From NCBI GenBank assembly GCA_900319375.1, contig ONOI01000025.1, forward strand, positions 1 through 33,388: DNA of 33,388 bases, written 5' to 3'. Source of the DNA: an uncultured Bacteroidales bacterium (lineage in GTDB: Bacteria; Bacteroidota; Bacteroidia; Bacteroidales; UBA932). The translations under genes and the position numbers were made by a program. Under the pieces are notes generated by a model. The model was not told the DNA's origin and made no database searches. It saw nothing but the letters and a program-made list of their open reading frames with translations. Within the stretch, counting starts at the first letter, position 1. The number at the start of each line of letters is the position of its first letter. Below, piece by piece: positions 1 through 7,648 of the stretch.

Positions 1-2968
1 CGGCATTTTCGAGAGAGACCAGCGCACGGCCGCCTGCTGCCGCCGGAATGAAGACGGTTGCCTTCTCGCCGCTGAGATAACTCTCTTTGTCTGTATTGAA
101 GGTCAGCATAGTCAGGGCCTCGGGGTCCTTGCGGCCTGCGCGTCCCCAATACGAGTAGTCGTCGAGCATTACGGTCTTACCTGAAATATGTCCTCCATAG
201 ACATCGCGGACTATTACAAGATAACGTCCCCAGTCTTTGTCTTCTGCCCTGAGGGTGAAGGTGACGTCTTCTTCTCCTGATACAAGTTCGCCGGAAGCCA
301 CTGCATTGGAGTAGTTGCTATTCACATAATTGATCAGCTCTTCGGGATCATTCTCCCACCACCAGCTCCATTTCAGCTTGAAGATATAGTACTCAAGGTC
401 TCTTCCTGTTATACGGTTTCCAAGAGCATTTACTGTAGCGACACTGATAACGTGGTCCTCGCCGGTCTGGAGATAATCTCCGTCGGGGAATTTAACTCCT
501 ACATAAGCGGGGAAAGGAGAGAACGGGAGAGACTGAGTAGTAAAGCTTTCGTCTCCGCCCTTTTCCTCAACTGAAGACACGATGAAGGCAGAAAGGAGAC
601 CCGGAGCGTCTTCGGCGCCAGGGAGATCGATCGTAGGTTCTGCATAACCTTCCGAATCAAGGGTAGTTTCGAAGAGTTCGTGTTCGCTTGCTGTGAAGGT
701 AGACAGCGGGTTACGGAAAATGTATTTCTCAAAGCCCTTGAAGGTAGCCGGGCCCTTGGAGAGGGTCATCTTCGCCTTTGCCTTGAGGCCGGAGGCGGGA
801 AGGCCGGTCAGCCATGATGAATGGACATACGCATCGAAGGTAGATCCTCCGAGGAGCATGTTGCCGCCGAGGTCGAGATTGACCTTGAGGCGGTTGGGCT
901 TGATCGTTTCGATACGGAGGCTCTTATGGAACGAAGAGCCGCCGACTTTGATGTATGCGTTCCATACGCCGGTCGGGTCCTCGGGAGAGGTCGCAATCGG
1001 GAAGGAGTAGAATCCGTCATGGCCCAGGGAGCTAAGTCTTGTGTAGAACTGGCCCTGAGGGGTATAGAGATCGAGGGCGGCCGGATGATTATCGGGAAGC
1101 TGTTTCGCTTTGTCGGCCAGGATCATGGTGACATGGAGAGTGTCGCCCGGCCTCCAGACTCCGCGCTCGCCGTAGACAAAGGCCTTGAGGCCCTTCTCAA
1201 CCCTGTCTCCAGAGACATCGAAGCGGCTGAGAGACTTCTCCTCTCCGTCTTTCATGCGGAGGTAGCCGGTAGTCTTTCCCTGACGGGCAACGACAGCGAA
1301 AGGCTTGCGGGCTACCGGAATTTCGGCAAGACCCTCAGAGTCTGTCTTAACCGAGGCAAGTCTCTGGAGCTGGAAATCATAAACCTCCAGGTTTACTCCA
1401 GCCATAGGAGTCGCGTCTTTGATGTCAGTTACCGCGGCCCACATCTTCTTCCCGTCTGCGTATTTTGCGACTATTCCCAGATTGGAAGAGATTATATTCA
1501 CTCTAGGGAAGCGGTCTGAGATCATGTAGTAAGAGGGGGTATCCGGATTGTCTCTGTCTGACCACTCATAGTTCGCCCAGTCGAAGTCGCTGTCCCACCA
1601 ATAGGTATCCGGCTCGTCCCATTCCTGCTCGGCTTCGTCGGAAGGTTTTCCGCTGGATACGGGAATCATTCTGGGAGCAGCCTTCCCTCCATACAGGGAG
1701 TATTCCTTACGGAAAGAGAGTTTGACGCGATAAATTGCGCCTGGCTCCTGCTTGAACAGGCCGGAAAGGTCTACGCTGAAATCGTTCCATTTGTGGAGAT
1801 CGATAGAGGTATCCTGATACAGAGGGATCTGACGCTGATAAACCAGTCTACCCGAACGGCGGAGTTCCGAATATCCGTCATATTCGTTGTCCTGCAGGAA
1901 GAGCAGAACGTTGTTTTCGTAAATCTTGATGACGCTCACATCAACCGATGACAGGTTGACAGCGCGGAAAGGCAGGATCAGCGACTGCTCGTCCGGGAGG
2001 ATGTTGCCGGAAAGAGGCAGCTCGACCGCCGGGAATGGATCTGCCGGAGGGAAGGTTGTGATGAAGTCCTCGTCCAGGGTCTGGCCGAAGGCGCTGCGGA
2101 CTCCGCTATATACCGCCAGGGAAATATCTTCGCCTCTGGACTCGTAGTATACTCGGGCATAGTTGTCTCTGATATCGATGGTCTGGCGCAATACTCCGGA
2201 AAGCTCGATAAGACCTTTCTTGGAGGCCTCGGATGAAAGCGGCTCGCTGAAGCAGACCTCAACGCAAGGATTGCCGTTTCTGATAATGCGAGCATCCACA
2301 ACCTTGAATTTCCCGCTTGCGGGGACTACCGTCTTGAGGGGCGCAGGCTCCTCGAACCCGTCTACCTGGAGCCAAAGAGTAACCGGGATGTCCTTCGATT
2401 CACGGGCGATGCCGGCCGTCTCGAAGCGCCATGACTTACCTTCTCCGGTAATCGTGATCGGGACCTCCGGATCCGCCGCCATGAAGATGTTGGACTTCTC
2501 GACCGGGGCACTGAGCTCGATGCTGCCCTGGAGCCTGGCCTCGTCGCGGATGATTATCCCGTCGAGGGTCAGCTCGGCCGTATTCTGGAGGGCCTTGAAA
2601 ACGAATGGGAACTCCTTGCAGGCCTTATCGCTGACGTCGACGACCTCTCCCAGCTTGAACGCTCCTTCATAGACCACGCCCTCCTTAAGGGCGGCATCGG
2701 GTACAAACTCGACCACGGTCGGGCTCAGCCAGCGCGAAGAGCCGGCAAGAGCCGGTTTGAACCTGAAGAGATCGCTTTTCTGACGATCCATGGCGACCGG
2801 ATAAGCCAACTCGATACGTAGCGTAGTAGTTGCAGGAACTACTCCGCCAGTATAAGCTTTGACATATGATGCAAAGGCCGGATCGGGGTTATTGATTACC
2901 TGCCTGGGGGAGTCTGCAGCCGCAGCTAAAACCAGCAGCACGCAGACGAGGACTCTTAGGAATCTCAT
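1..2968 (-). CDS. Bacterial alpha-2-macroglobulin family protein (N-terminal ~989 residues, truncated by window edge)
   Basis: The minus frame is open from the ATG at 2968 to base 1, so the C-terminal part lies outside the window. It begins MRFLRVLVCVLLVLAAAADS, a signal peptide without a lipobox cysteine, so the product is probably exported to the periplasm. The body is beta-rich. It contains the segment GERGVWRPGDTLH, which matches the conserved 'RPG' strand of the MG2/MG3 region in bacterial alpha-2-macroglobulins, and a WWDSDFDWANYEWSDRDNP acidic-aromatic stretch. Family members (about 1,800-1,900 aa in Bacteroidota) act as broad protease traps or envelope scaffolds. Whether this one carries the thioester CxEQ motif cannot be seen, because that part is missing. 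It starts 27 bp after the folE stop on the same strand, so it is probably co-transcribed with folE. The family call is firm; the exact subtype is open. Confidence 0.85.
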   Translation of the reverse strand, partial: MRFLRVLVCVLLVLAAAADSPRQVINNPDPAFASYVKAYTGGVVPATTTLRIELAYPVAMDRQKSDLFRFKPALAGSSRWLSPTVVEFVPDAALKEGVVYEGAFKLGEVVDVSDKACKEFPFVFKALQNTAELTLDGIIIRDEARLQGSIELSAPVEKSNIFMAADPEVPITITGEGKSWRFETAGIARESKDIPVTLWLQVDGFEEPAPLKTVVPASGKFKVVDARIIRNGNPCVEVCFSEPLSSEASKKGLIELSGVLRQTIDIRDNYARVYYESRGEDISLAVYSGVRSAFGQTLDEDFITTFPPADPFPAVELPLSGNILPDEQSLILPFRAVNLSSVDVSVIKIYENNVLLFLQDNEYDGYSELRRSGRLVYQRQIPLYQDTSIDLHKWNDFSVDLSGLFKQEPGAIYRVKLSFRKEYSLYGGKAAPRMIPVSSGKPSDEAEQEWDEPDTYWWDSDFDWANYEWSDRDNPDTPSYYMISDRFPRVNIISSNLGIVAKYADGKKMWAAVTDIKDATPMAGVNLEVYDFQLQRLASVKTDSEGLAEIPVARKPFAVVARQGKTTGYLRMKDGEEKSLSRFDVSGDRVEKGLKAFVYGERGVWRPGDTLHVTMILADKAKQLPDNHPAALDLYTPQGQFYTRLSSLGHDGFYSFPIATSPEDPTGVWNAYIKVGGSSFHKSLRIETIKPNRLKVNLDLGGNMLLGGSTFDAYVHSSWLTGLPASGLKAKAKMTLSKGPATFKGFEKYIFRNPLSTFTASEHELFETTLDSEGYAEPTIDLPGAEDAPGLLSAFIVSSVEEKGGDESFTTQSLPFSPFPAYVGVKFPDGDYLQTGEDHVISVATVNALGNRITGRDLEYYIFKLKWSWWWENDPEELINYVNSNYSNAVASGELVSGEEDVTFTLRAEDKDWGRYLVIVRDVYGGHISGKTVMLDDYSYWGRAGRKDPEALTMLTFNTDKESYLSGEKATVFIPAAAGGRALVSLENA

Positions 2969-2995
2969 GGCTATAGACGATTTTTTACCCATTAA

Positions 2996-3583
2996 TTACT
3001 TGATAAGGTTCAGGAATTCGTTGCGCGTTTTCTCGGAATTGAGAAACGCCCCGCTGAATGCCGAGGTAGTAGTGATGGCGTTTGACTTCTCTACCCCACG
3101 GATCTGCATGCAGGTGTGGTTGGCTTCGATAACTACGGCAACTCCCAGCGGATGCAGGGCTTCCTGGATACAATCTCTTATTTGGACTGTCAGACGCTCC
3201 TGGACCTGAAGCCTGCGGGCATATGTTTCCACCACGCGCGCGATCTTGCTCAGGCCGGTAATATGACCGTTCGGAATATATGCGATGTGACACTTTCCTA
3301 TGAAGGGCAGCATGTGGTGTTCGCAGACGCTGTACAATTCGATGTCTTTGATGAGTACCATCTGCTGATACTCTTCCTCGAACATGGCGCTGCGGATAAT
3401 CTGAACTCCGTCTTCTTCGTAACCTTTTGTGAGGAACTGCATTGCCTTCGCTACACGCTCTGGGGTTTTCAGCAACCCCTCTCTTTCAGGGTCTTCACCA
3501 AGGAGCTCAAGTATTGATTTGACGTGTTCTGCGATCTGTTCAGTGACCTTCTGATCGTATTTTTCCAGTTTAGTGTATGCCAT
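2996..3583 (-). CDS. folE: GTP cyclohydrolase I (FolE)
   Basis: 195 aa. It catalyses GTP to 7,8-dihydroneopterin triphosphate, the first step of folate (and possibly queuosine) synthesis, as a cytosolic homodecamer. Seen directly: the zinc and active-site motif CEHHMLPF (Cys87, His89, His90), [14 protein letters not shown], and the third zinc-site Cys in HTCMQIRGV (Cys158). The whole length matches the usual catalytic core. An in-frame upstream ATG at 3634 would add 17 residues, but it lies upstream of the apparent -7 box at 3606-3599, so the ATG at 3583 is preferred. The gene is divergent from the DUF2795 gene and probably heads an operon with the alpha-2-macroglobulin. That pairing has no obvious functional logic. 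Confidence 0.95.
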   Translation of the reverse strand: MAYTKLEKYDQKVTEQIAEHVKSILELLGEDPEREGLLKTPERVAKAMQFLTKGYEEDGVQIIRSAMFEEEYQQMVLIKDIELYSVCEHHMLPFIGKCHIAYIPNGHITGLSKIARVVETYARRLQVQERLTVQIRDCIQEALHPLGVAVVIEANHTCMQIRGVEKSNAITTTSAFSGAFLNSEKTRNEFLNLIK

Positions 3584-3598
3584 AATTTTAATGCCATA

Positions 3599-3627
3599 CA
3601 AAGTTATTGTTTTTTTATCTATATTTG
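3599..3627. promoter_or_regulatory. Divergent -7 boxes for folE and the DUF2795 gene
   Basis: Two Bacteroidota TAnnTTTG elements sit back to back. On the minus strand, TAACTTTG (3606 to 3599) is 15 nt before the folE ATG. On the plus strand, TATATTTG (3620-3627) is 34 nt before the DUF2795 ATG. I do not see a TTG -33 element at the ideal spacing for either. Confidence 0.6.
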
Positions 3628-3661
3628 CCGCCAAATTGGAATAAACAAAAAACGAAATACT

Positions 3662-3883
3662 ATGTTTTGGACACTCGAATTAGCCGGAAGCCTTGACGAT
3701 GCGCCGTGGCCCGCAACAAAAGACGAACTTATCGACTACGCAAACCGCTCAGGAGCTCCTGAGGATGTTATCGAGAACCTCGAGGAACTCGAAGACGACG
3801 GAGAGATCTACGAGTCCATCGAAGACATCTGGCCCGATTATCCTACCAAGGAAGACTTCTTCTTTAATGAAGAGGAATATTAA
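3662..3883 (+). CDS. DUF2795-family small acidic protein
   Basis: 73 aa, start [20 protein letters not shown] and end DFFFNEEEY. The sequence matches the short, highly conserved Bacteroidota proteins labelled DUF2795 (WTLELA...[15 protein letters not shown]...RSGAP...[17 protein letters not shown]). The function is unknown. It is strongly acidic and probably cytosolic. The ATG at 3662 is chosen because homologues begin at this MxWTLELA block and the promoter box lies just upstream; a longer frame from 3524 would overlap folE. The last six codons and the stop are part of a 37-bp sequence repeated at 7612-7648, so this gene's 3' end looks like an integration site. It is followed by a strong terminator. 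Confidence 0.85.
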   Translation: MFWTLELAGSLDDAPWPATKDELIDYANRSGAPEDVIENLEELEDDGEIYESIEDIWPDYPTKEDFFFNEEEY

Positions 3884-3899
3884 TTTGATAATCAAATAG
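3863..3899 (+). repeat. Left copy of 37-bp direct repeat (DUF2795 3' end), attachment-site-like
   Basis: The sequence covers codons FNEEEY, the stop, and 16 bp beyond. It matches 7612-7648 at 35 of 37 positions; both differences are silent third-codon positions (AAT/AAC, GAA/GAG). The perfectly shared 28 bp contain the symmetric core ATTTGAT-A-ATCAAAT (3883-3897), with the layout of a tyrosine-recombinase crossover site. The attachment-site reading is an inference. Confidence 0.75.
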
Positions 3900-3911
3900 T
3901 TACTGAGAGAG

Positions 3912-3937
3912 CCCGCGGCAAAAACCGCGGGTTTCTT
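3912..3937 (+). terminator. Rho-independent terminator after DUF2795 gene
   Basis: CCCGCGG (3912-3918), loop caaaaa, CCGCGGG (3925-3931), then TTTCTTT. A perfect 7-bp GC stem with a T tail. Confidence 0.85.
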
Positions 3938-3961
3938 TATCACTATACCAAGATTTTTGAG

Positions 3962-3969
3962 TAAATTTG
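3962..3969 (+). promoter_or_regulatory. -7 box just upstream of patatin gene
   Basis: TAAATTTG matches TAnnTTTG and ends 5 nt before the ATG at 3975. If it is used, the mRNA would be leaderless or nearly so. Confidence 0.45.
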
Positions 3970-3974
3970 ATACC

Positions 3975-4874
3975 ATGAAAGAGAAATATAACATAGGAGT
4001 GGCATTCAGCGGGGGAGGCGCGAGAGGCGCGGCTCATTGCGGGGCGCTGCAGGCGTTTCACGAATATGGGATCAAGCCGGAGGTGGTTTCCGGGTCGAGC
4101 GTTGGTTCGCTGGTAGCGACACTGTATGCCTGCGGATTTGAGCCCAGAAAGATGATCGAATTGTTCCAGGGGCTAAACTTCTTTAAGGATATAGTCAGTC
4201 CTACCGTTCCTACTGGCGGCTTGTTCGATTCACGACCGCTGGTAGAGATGATCAGGAAGACGTTGCCGTACACGCGTCTGGAGGATCTTCCGGTTCCGAC
4301 TTACGTAGTGGCTGCAGACCTTGAGCACGCGGTTCCGAAGATTTTCTCTAAAGGCGAGATTGCGCCGAGGGTAGTCGCGTCCTGCTCTATCCCGGTAGTC
4401 TTCCGTCCGATGAACATTAATGGCATTCATTACGTTGACGGCGGAGCCTTCCAGAATCTGCCAGTCGCGGCCATAAGAAATAAATGCAAAACCGTTATCG
4501 CCCTCAGCCTGATCAATCTGGACGAGGAAAAATACAAGGACAATGTTATTGCGGTAGCTTCCCGGTCATTCCAGATGATGATGGTCTCGAACAATGCAGC
4601 CGACAAGGAAATGGCCGACATTGTCGTCGATCTGGACACGTCCGGCTGCACGGCCTATGATCTGTCCAAGATTGAGGATCTGTTCTTCAGAGGCTATGAA
4701 AGCACAGTGAAAGTCCTTGAGGAGAACGGATATCAAAGAGTCCTTCCTAAAGAGAATATAGTTTTCCCGCCCAGAAAGAACCAACTGGAAGAACTGAAAA
4801 ACTACGAACTCGTCGTCAGGGAGAAAGTAGAGAAAGGCCTTACAGCCCTCAAATCCCTCAAAAAGTCCGCATAA
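3975..4874 (+). CDS. Patatin-like phospholipase / lipid acyl hydrolase
   Basis: 299 aa. Patatin-fold serine hydrolases cleave acyl esters of phospholipids with a Ser-Asp dyad. All parts are visible: the oxyanion-hole motif SGGGARGAAH (residues 12-21), nucleophile motif GSSVG with Ser42, and the catalytic Asp155 in VDGG. There is no convincing signal peptide, TM segment or POTRA/barrel domain, so it resembles the short RssA/YchK-like cytosolic group. The ATG at 3975 is preferred over an upstream in-frame TTG (3957) because the fold begins a few residues later. It is the first gene inside the repeat-bounded block 3900-7648, but its base composition is closer to the flanks than that of the next genes, so it could be a resident gene. 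The lipid substrate is unknown. Confidence 0.9.
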   Translation: MKEKYNIGVAFSGGGARGAAHCGALQAFHEYGIKPEVVSGSSVGSLVATLYACGFEPRKMIELFQGLNFFKDIVSPTVPTGGLFDSRPLVEMIRKTLPYTRLEDLPVPTYVVAADLEHAVPKIFSKGEIAPRVVASCSIPVVFRPMNINGIHYVDGGAFQNLPVAAIRNKCKTVIALSLINLDEEKYKDNVIAVASRSFQMMMVSNNAADKEMADIVVDLDTSGCTAYDLSKIEDLFFRGYESTVKVLEENGYQRVLPKENIVFPPRKNQLEELKNYELVVREKVEKGLTALKSLKKSA

Positions 4875-4881
4875 AAAACAC

Positions 4882-4889
4882 TATATTTG
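4882..4889 (+). promoter_or_regulatory. -7 box of lipoprotein gene
   Basis: TATATTTG, 19 nt upstream of the ATG at 4909. It lies in the 34-bp gap after the patatin gene, so the lipoprotein gene probably has its own promoter. Confidence 0.6.
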
Positions 4890-4908
4890 TAGTGATAATA
4901 CTTAACTT

Positions 4909-5970
4909 ATGAAAAAAATACTCTTTGTTCTTGCTGTCCTGGTCGTTTACTCCTGCACTCCGGAGTCGCCGAATAACTATGGAAATCTGAAGAAATCGTT
5001 GTATATCGGTGCAGAGAAAACTGCCTGGAAACCGGCACATGAGACAAAAGCCGACGACTCATTGACCGTCTCTAACGATATACCTTGGAAAGTAGGTGAA
5101 AAGGTACTTCTGCTTAGTTCTGACCAGAGTTATGAGGGGTGTACTGTTCATACGGTTGATTCCACATACAATGAGGAAACTGGTCGTTATGAAATCACCA
5201 GTGAAGGATGGAGCACATCCAGGCCCACAAAGAAAACGATATGTACTGTTTCCAAAGCAGATGGGTTAAAAAGCATTCTCATTCCTGACACACCGCTGGA
5301 AGAAGGAACTTATCGCGCTTTCTATCCTTTTTATCCCGAAATCAACGATGCGTACTGGTACGACAGGCTGGATATGAAGTTCTATATCATACCGAGGAAT
5401 GGTATGAATAAAGATAGTCAGGATATCATGTATTCTGATCCGGTTTCGTACGAGATAGGAGATTCGTTGTCTTTCGTCCTGAATCATTTTGTCGCTTTGA
5501 TTGATATAGATATATATCCCCCTAAGACAGGTTTCCTTGCATACTATGCTATGTTGGCGTCAGATGCCCCTGTATTTCCTGGCACTATTCAGTATTGGAT
5601 CGATAAAAAGTCTCTTGATCCATTATCATACCTAAATTTCACCTCCATTAATACGTTAAAAGGGAGTAGCTTGAAAGAGGGAGTTAAATGTAAATCCGCC
5701 ACGTCTGTCTATCCGCTGCCGTTCGATGGCGCACCGGTTTACGTTCATCTTTTTTATTCAGATGGGACCCACTATGTTTCAGAGCAGCTCTCATTGCCCT
5801 CTCTCGCCTACGGCGAAGAGACAAAACTTGTAGCAACAGACTTTAGTGAGACTGATGAGCCGTATCAAGGCGCCGGCAGCGAAACATTCGGCGGGCCTAT
5901 TGAGTTTGATTACCCGGAATGGTTATTTACAGACAGTTTTCCGTCATTAACCAAATCATGCTCTCGTTGA
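4909..5970 (+). CDS. Fimbrillin-like lipoprotein (probable)
   Basis: 353 aa. MKKILFVLAVLVVYSC is a lipoprotein signal with lipobox VYSC (Cys16), so the product is probably anchored in the outer membrane. After it comes a beta-rich, Tyr/Asp/Ser-rich domain with the segment YRAFYPFYPE, resembling the 'YAFYPY' strand of fimbrillin-like (Mfa-like) Bacteroidota proteins. The resemblance is weak and the family call is inference. The DNA is clearly AT-richer than the folE or acyl-ligase genes. The last 15 codons run antisense through the tail of a broken alpha/beta-hydrolase gene (5927-6232), so the original C-terminus may have been altered by a rearrangement near 5920-5930. No fimbrial tip or usher partner genes are nearby. 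Confidence 0.6.
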   Translation: MKKILFVLAVLVVYSCTPESPNNYGNLKKSLYIGAEKTAWKPAHETKADDSLTVSNDIPWKVGEKVLLLSSDQSYEGCTVHTVDSTYNEETGRYEITSEGWSTSRPTKKTICTVSKADGLKSILIPDTPLEEGTYRAFYPFYPEINDAYWYDRLDMKFYIIPRNGMNKDSQDIMYSDPVSYEIGDSLSFVLNHFVALIDIDIYPPKTGFLAYYAMLASDAPVFPGTIQYWIDKKSLDPLSYLNFTSINTLKGSSLKEGVKCKSATSVYPLPFDGAPVYVHLFYSDGTHYVSEQLSLPSLAYGEETKLVATDFSETDEPYQGAGSETFGGPIEFDYPEWLFTDSFPSLTKSCSR

Positions 5971-6232
5971 CGAGGCGGGATTCGGGAAGAGTGGGGTCGG
6001 TCACATTGTGGACGTGCCCCACTTTTCTTTTGTCGGAGTCGATGTCGAGATACTCCAAAGACAAGCCGAGGGAGTCACAGTCTGCTTTCAGATACTCCGC
6101 CTGGATGCGGACGAAATCGCGCTTGCAGGTAGAGACGAACAGAGGGCAACTGAACCCATCAATATAAGTACGGGGCGAAAGAGATGCCATCCATTCCTTA
6201 TCCTTGAAACGGGGACCTATGAACCAGGCCAA
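5927..6232 (-). pseudogene. C-terminal remnant of an alpha/beta-hydrolase (esterase) gene
   Basis: About 101 codons are readable on the minus strand, with no ATG and with a stop a short way upstream in frame (about 6284). The peptide ...YIDGFSCPLFVSTCKRDFVR...LDIDSDKRKVGHVHNVTDPTLPESRLVNESMIWLM resembles the C-terminal third of alpha/beta-hydrolase-fold esterases: the 'CPVFVST..DFV' strand carrying the acid, and the catalytic His in GHVHNV. The nucleophile-bearing N-terminal two thirds are absent. It overlaps the tail of the lipoprotein gene antisense by 44 bp. It is most likely a dead fragment left by recombination. Confidence 0.6.
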
Positions 6233-6343
6233 AGGGTGAGGACAAATTGTCCACCCCCTTGTTGTACGAACGCCTGGAGGCCCTCAGAAAGAATATTTCG
6301 CCAATCTGGAACGAATGTTCCGCATCATCCAGTCCACCCCCTC
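6233..6343. other. Unassigned junction sequence between two gene remnants
   Basis: No start-to-stop gene is supported here. One plus-strand frame near 6310-6340 reads FRIIQSTPS, which is reminiscent of the 'FRIIQSIPSPKAEPF' stretch of BRO/DinD-type mobile-element proteins. It is too short to rely on. The stretch is probably a mosaic of degraded pieces. Confidence 0.3.
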
Positions 6344-6472
6344 CTCGGGCTGTGGGAGCGTTTCCATAATTCTGATTTCAATTACATCGAATTCGAGGCA
6401 ATTGAGACAGAGGCAGGCCTTAACAGTTTTGTCCTGACTCCTAAGAGATGGGTAGAACAAACAACATATTGA
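6344..6472 (+). pseudogene. KilA-N domain remnant
   Basis: The plus frame ending at the TGA 6470-6472 reads LGLWERFHNSDFN, then YIEFEAIETEAGLN, then SFVLTPKRWVEQT. This matches the middle of KilA-N DNA-binding domains (pattern 'GvWE..hNpdFn..EF..i..eaGlN.F.Ls.kkWie.t'), a module common on phages and other mobile elements. Both the domain's N-terminal part and everything after 'WVEQT' are missing; a stop follows at once. So it is a fragment. Recognition is from memory of the family and the pattern match is good. Confidence 0.6.
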
Positions 6473-6487
6473 AAATCAATAAATTAC

Positions 6488-6520
6488 AAAACTGCCGAGG
6501 ACGATTCCTTGGCAGTTTTT
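6488..6520 (+). terminator. Rho-independent terminator-like hairpin
   Basis: AAAACTGCCGAGG (6488-6500), loop acgatt, CCTTGGCAGTTTT (6507-6519): 13 pairs including one G-T wobble, ending in a T run. It follows the KilA-N remnant and may be a relic of that gene. The A run on the 5' side would let it work on the minus strand too. Confidence 0.75.
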
Positions 6521-6583
6521 GGTTATTTAGCCATTTTGGGACTATCCCTGAAAGAAGAGGAATAGTTTGTGGAGGATAATTAC

Positions 6584-6591
6584 TATCTTTG
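6584..6591 (+). promoter_or_regulatory. -7 box of the 6616 gene
   Basis: TATCTTTG, 24 nt before the ATG at 6616. A TTG lies at 6567-6569, but its 14-nt spacing is shorter than the usual 19-20. The position of this box argues against the in-frame TTG start at 6589. Confidence 0.6.
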
Positions 6592-6615
6592 GATAAATCA
6601 AACATTAATATCGTG

Positions 6616-7080
6616 ATGCACAAGATAGTTCTTTCTTTTGTTCTGTTGCTGCTCTCCTCGGCTATGGCATTTGGTCAGTATGCAAATATCCCAAATGTTG
6701 ATGTAACCTCTACAAAGGAATACAATCTGGCCAACACGGCTTTTTATGGTGGTATTATAACTGCCAGTGTCGGTGCTGTTGCTTGGCTTGGTGGTAATGT
6801 CGTTTGTATGATTGAACAAAACAAATATACTAACAGCCATTCAACAACAGGAACTGTAGAAGAAATCTATAACTTGAATCAGGAAGCCAAACAGCAACCT
6901 GCATATAAAACAGGAGAAGCATTTGAGATTGGTGGATTTGTGACTATGCTTGCTGGTGCAGGTATTGCTTGGTTCGGCACTAGCAGAATGAAGAAAATAA
7001 AAAATGCTGCTGGGCAAACCATAGCCACAATTGGATATGCTCCAACTGAAAATGGAATAGCAATAGCAATGAGGTTTTAA
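6616..7080 (+). CDS. Small exported/membrane protein of unknown function
   Basis: 154 aa. I do not recognise a family. MHKIVLSFVLLLLSSAMAFGQ is a clear signal peptide (cleavage probably after Gly20). The mature part has two hydrophobic segments: FYGGIITASVGAVAWLGGNVV and, after a polar linker with NLNQEAKQQPAYK, FEIGGFVTMLAGAGIAWFG. It ends in a short basic loop (RMKKIK) and a tail reading TIGYAPTENGIAIAMRF, like the final beta-strand with C-terminal Phe of some Bacteroidota envelope proteins. The layout suggests a small inner-membrane hairpin protein. The AT-rich codon choice (ATA, AAT, TTG) differs from the acyl-ligase gene downstream. The next gene starts 13 bp later, so the two probably form one transcript. 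Confidence 0.7.
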   Translation: MHKIVLSFVLLLLSSAMAFGQYANIPNVDVTSTKEYNLANTAFYGGIITASVGAVAWLGGNVVCMIEQNKYTNSHSTTGTVEEIYNLNQEAKQQPAYKTGEAFEIGGFVTMLAGAGIAWFGTSRMKKIKNAAGQTIATIGYAPTENGIAIAMRF

Positions 7081-7093
7081 TCTTTATGTTTTT

Positions 7094-7591
7094 ATGAAAA
7101 CATTGAAGCACATAGCAATAATGCTGGTGGCAGTAGTAGCTGTTTCATCATGTGATTACTTCTATTCTCTTGATCTAGAGAATCAGTATAGTGAGGGTAT
7201 ATATATCTGGTCCCAGAAGACCGGCTTAAAAACAGGGAATGACCCTCAGTCTATTGATGAATTAAATGATAAATGGTACTTACATTACATAGAGCCAGGG
7301 CAAATGGGGTCTTTTGCAGATGTTATGACAGGTCGGCCAGTTGATGCACAATGGGTTGTTGAGGATGTTTTCTGGGAGACAGATGTCCTGATGGTAGCCA
7401 TATTTGATGCAAAGAGATTAGACGAGAATTGGGGTGTTGGAAAGATGTCAGATTATGTGATTCAAAAGTATTGGTTAAGGAAAGAGGATGTGGTTGAAGA
7501 AGATGGCAAGACCTATAAAAAGATTTCCTTTCCCCCAAATGAAGGTATGAAGGATGTTGAAATGGAGCCTGCCTATGGCACATACAATTGA
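7094..7591 (+). CDS. Lipoprotein of unknown function
   Basis: 165 aa. MKTLKHIAIMLVAVVAVSSC is a lipoprotein signal with lipobox VSSC (Cys20). The mature protein is acidic and Trp/Tyr-rich (IYIWSQKTG, WYLHYIEPGQ, QWVVEDVFWETDVLMVAIFDAKRL), compact, and without repeats or a known catalytic motif. I recognise no family. 'IYIWSQ...W.L..IEPG' is loosely like small Bacteroidota lipoproteins with an Ig-like sandwich fold. It follows the 6616 gene closely, which suggests a two-gene unit making an envelope pair. It is the last gene before the right 37-bp repeat and shares the AT-rich composition of the block. Confidence 0.75.
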   Translation: MKTLKHIAIMLVAVVAVSSCDYFYSLDLENQYSEGIYIWSQKTGLKTGNDPQSIDELNDKWYLHYIEPGQMGSFADVMTGRPVDAQWVVEDVFWETDVLMVAIFDAKRLDENWGVGKMSDYVIQKYWLRKEDVVEEDGKTYKKISFPPNEGMKDVEMEPAYGTYN

Positions 7592-7611
7592 TTCTTTGGG
7601 ATAGTTATATG

Positions 7612-7648
7612 TTTAACGAGGAGGAATATTAATTTGATAATCAAATAG
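7612..7648 (+). repeat. Right copy of 37-bp direct repeat (orphan DUF2795 3' end)
   Basis: It reads as codons FNEEEY plus stop, with no gene body upstream: similarity to the DUF2795 gene stops exactly at the TTT codon. The symmetric core ATTTGAT-A-ATCAAAT is at 7632-7646. The two mismatches with 3863-3899 are silent, as expected if the left copy was brought in by an element carrying its own version of the gene end, or if the gene 3' end was duplicated and then kept under selection on one side. Confidence 0.75.

Noticed and set aside
821..1519. 232-codon plus-strand open frame and similar long frames opposite real genes (e.g. 26046-27272, 29209-30420)
   Set aside because: They are antisense shadows of the alpha-2-macroglobulin, rpsA and GH2 genes; their translations lack recognisable domains and arise from GC-rich codon bias.
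3883..3897. The ATTTGAT-A-ATCAAAT core as the chromosome dif site
   Set aside because: It does not resemble the usual XerC/XerD half-sites I know, and two copies 3.7 kb apart fit element boundaries better.
6008..6472. 154-codon plus-strand open frame as a complete gene
   Set aside because: Only its last 43 codons resemble a protein family (KilA-N). The first part is antisense to the hydrolase remnant, so it is a chance fusion frame.
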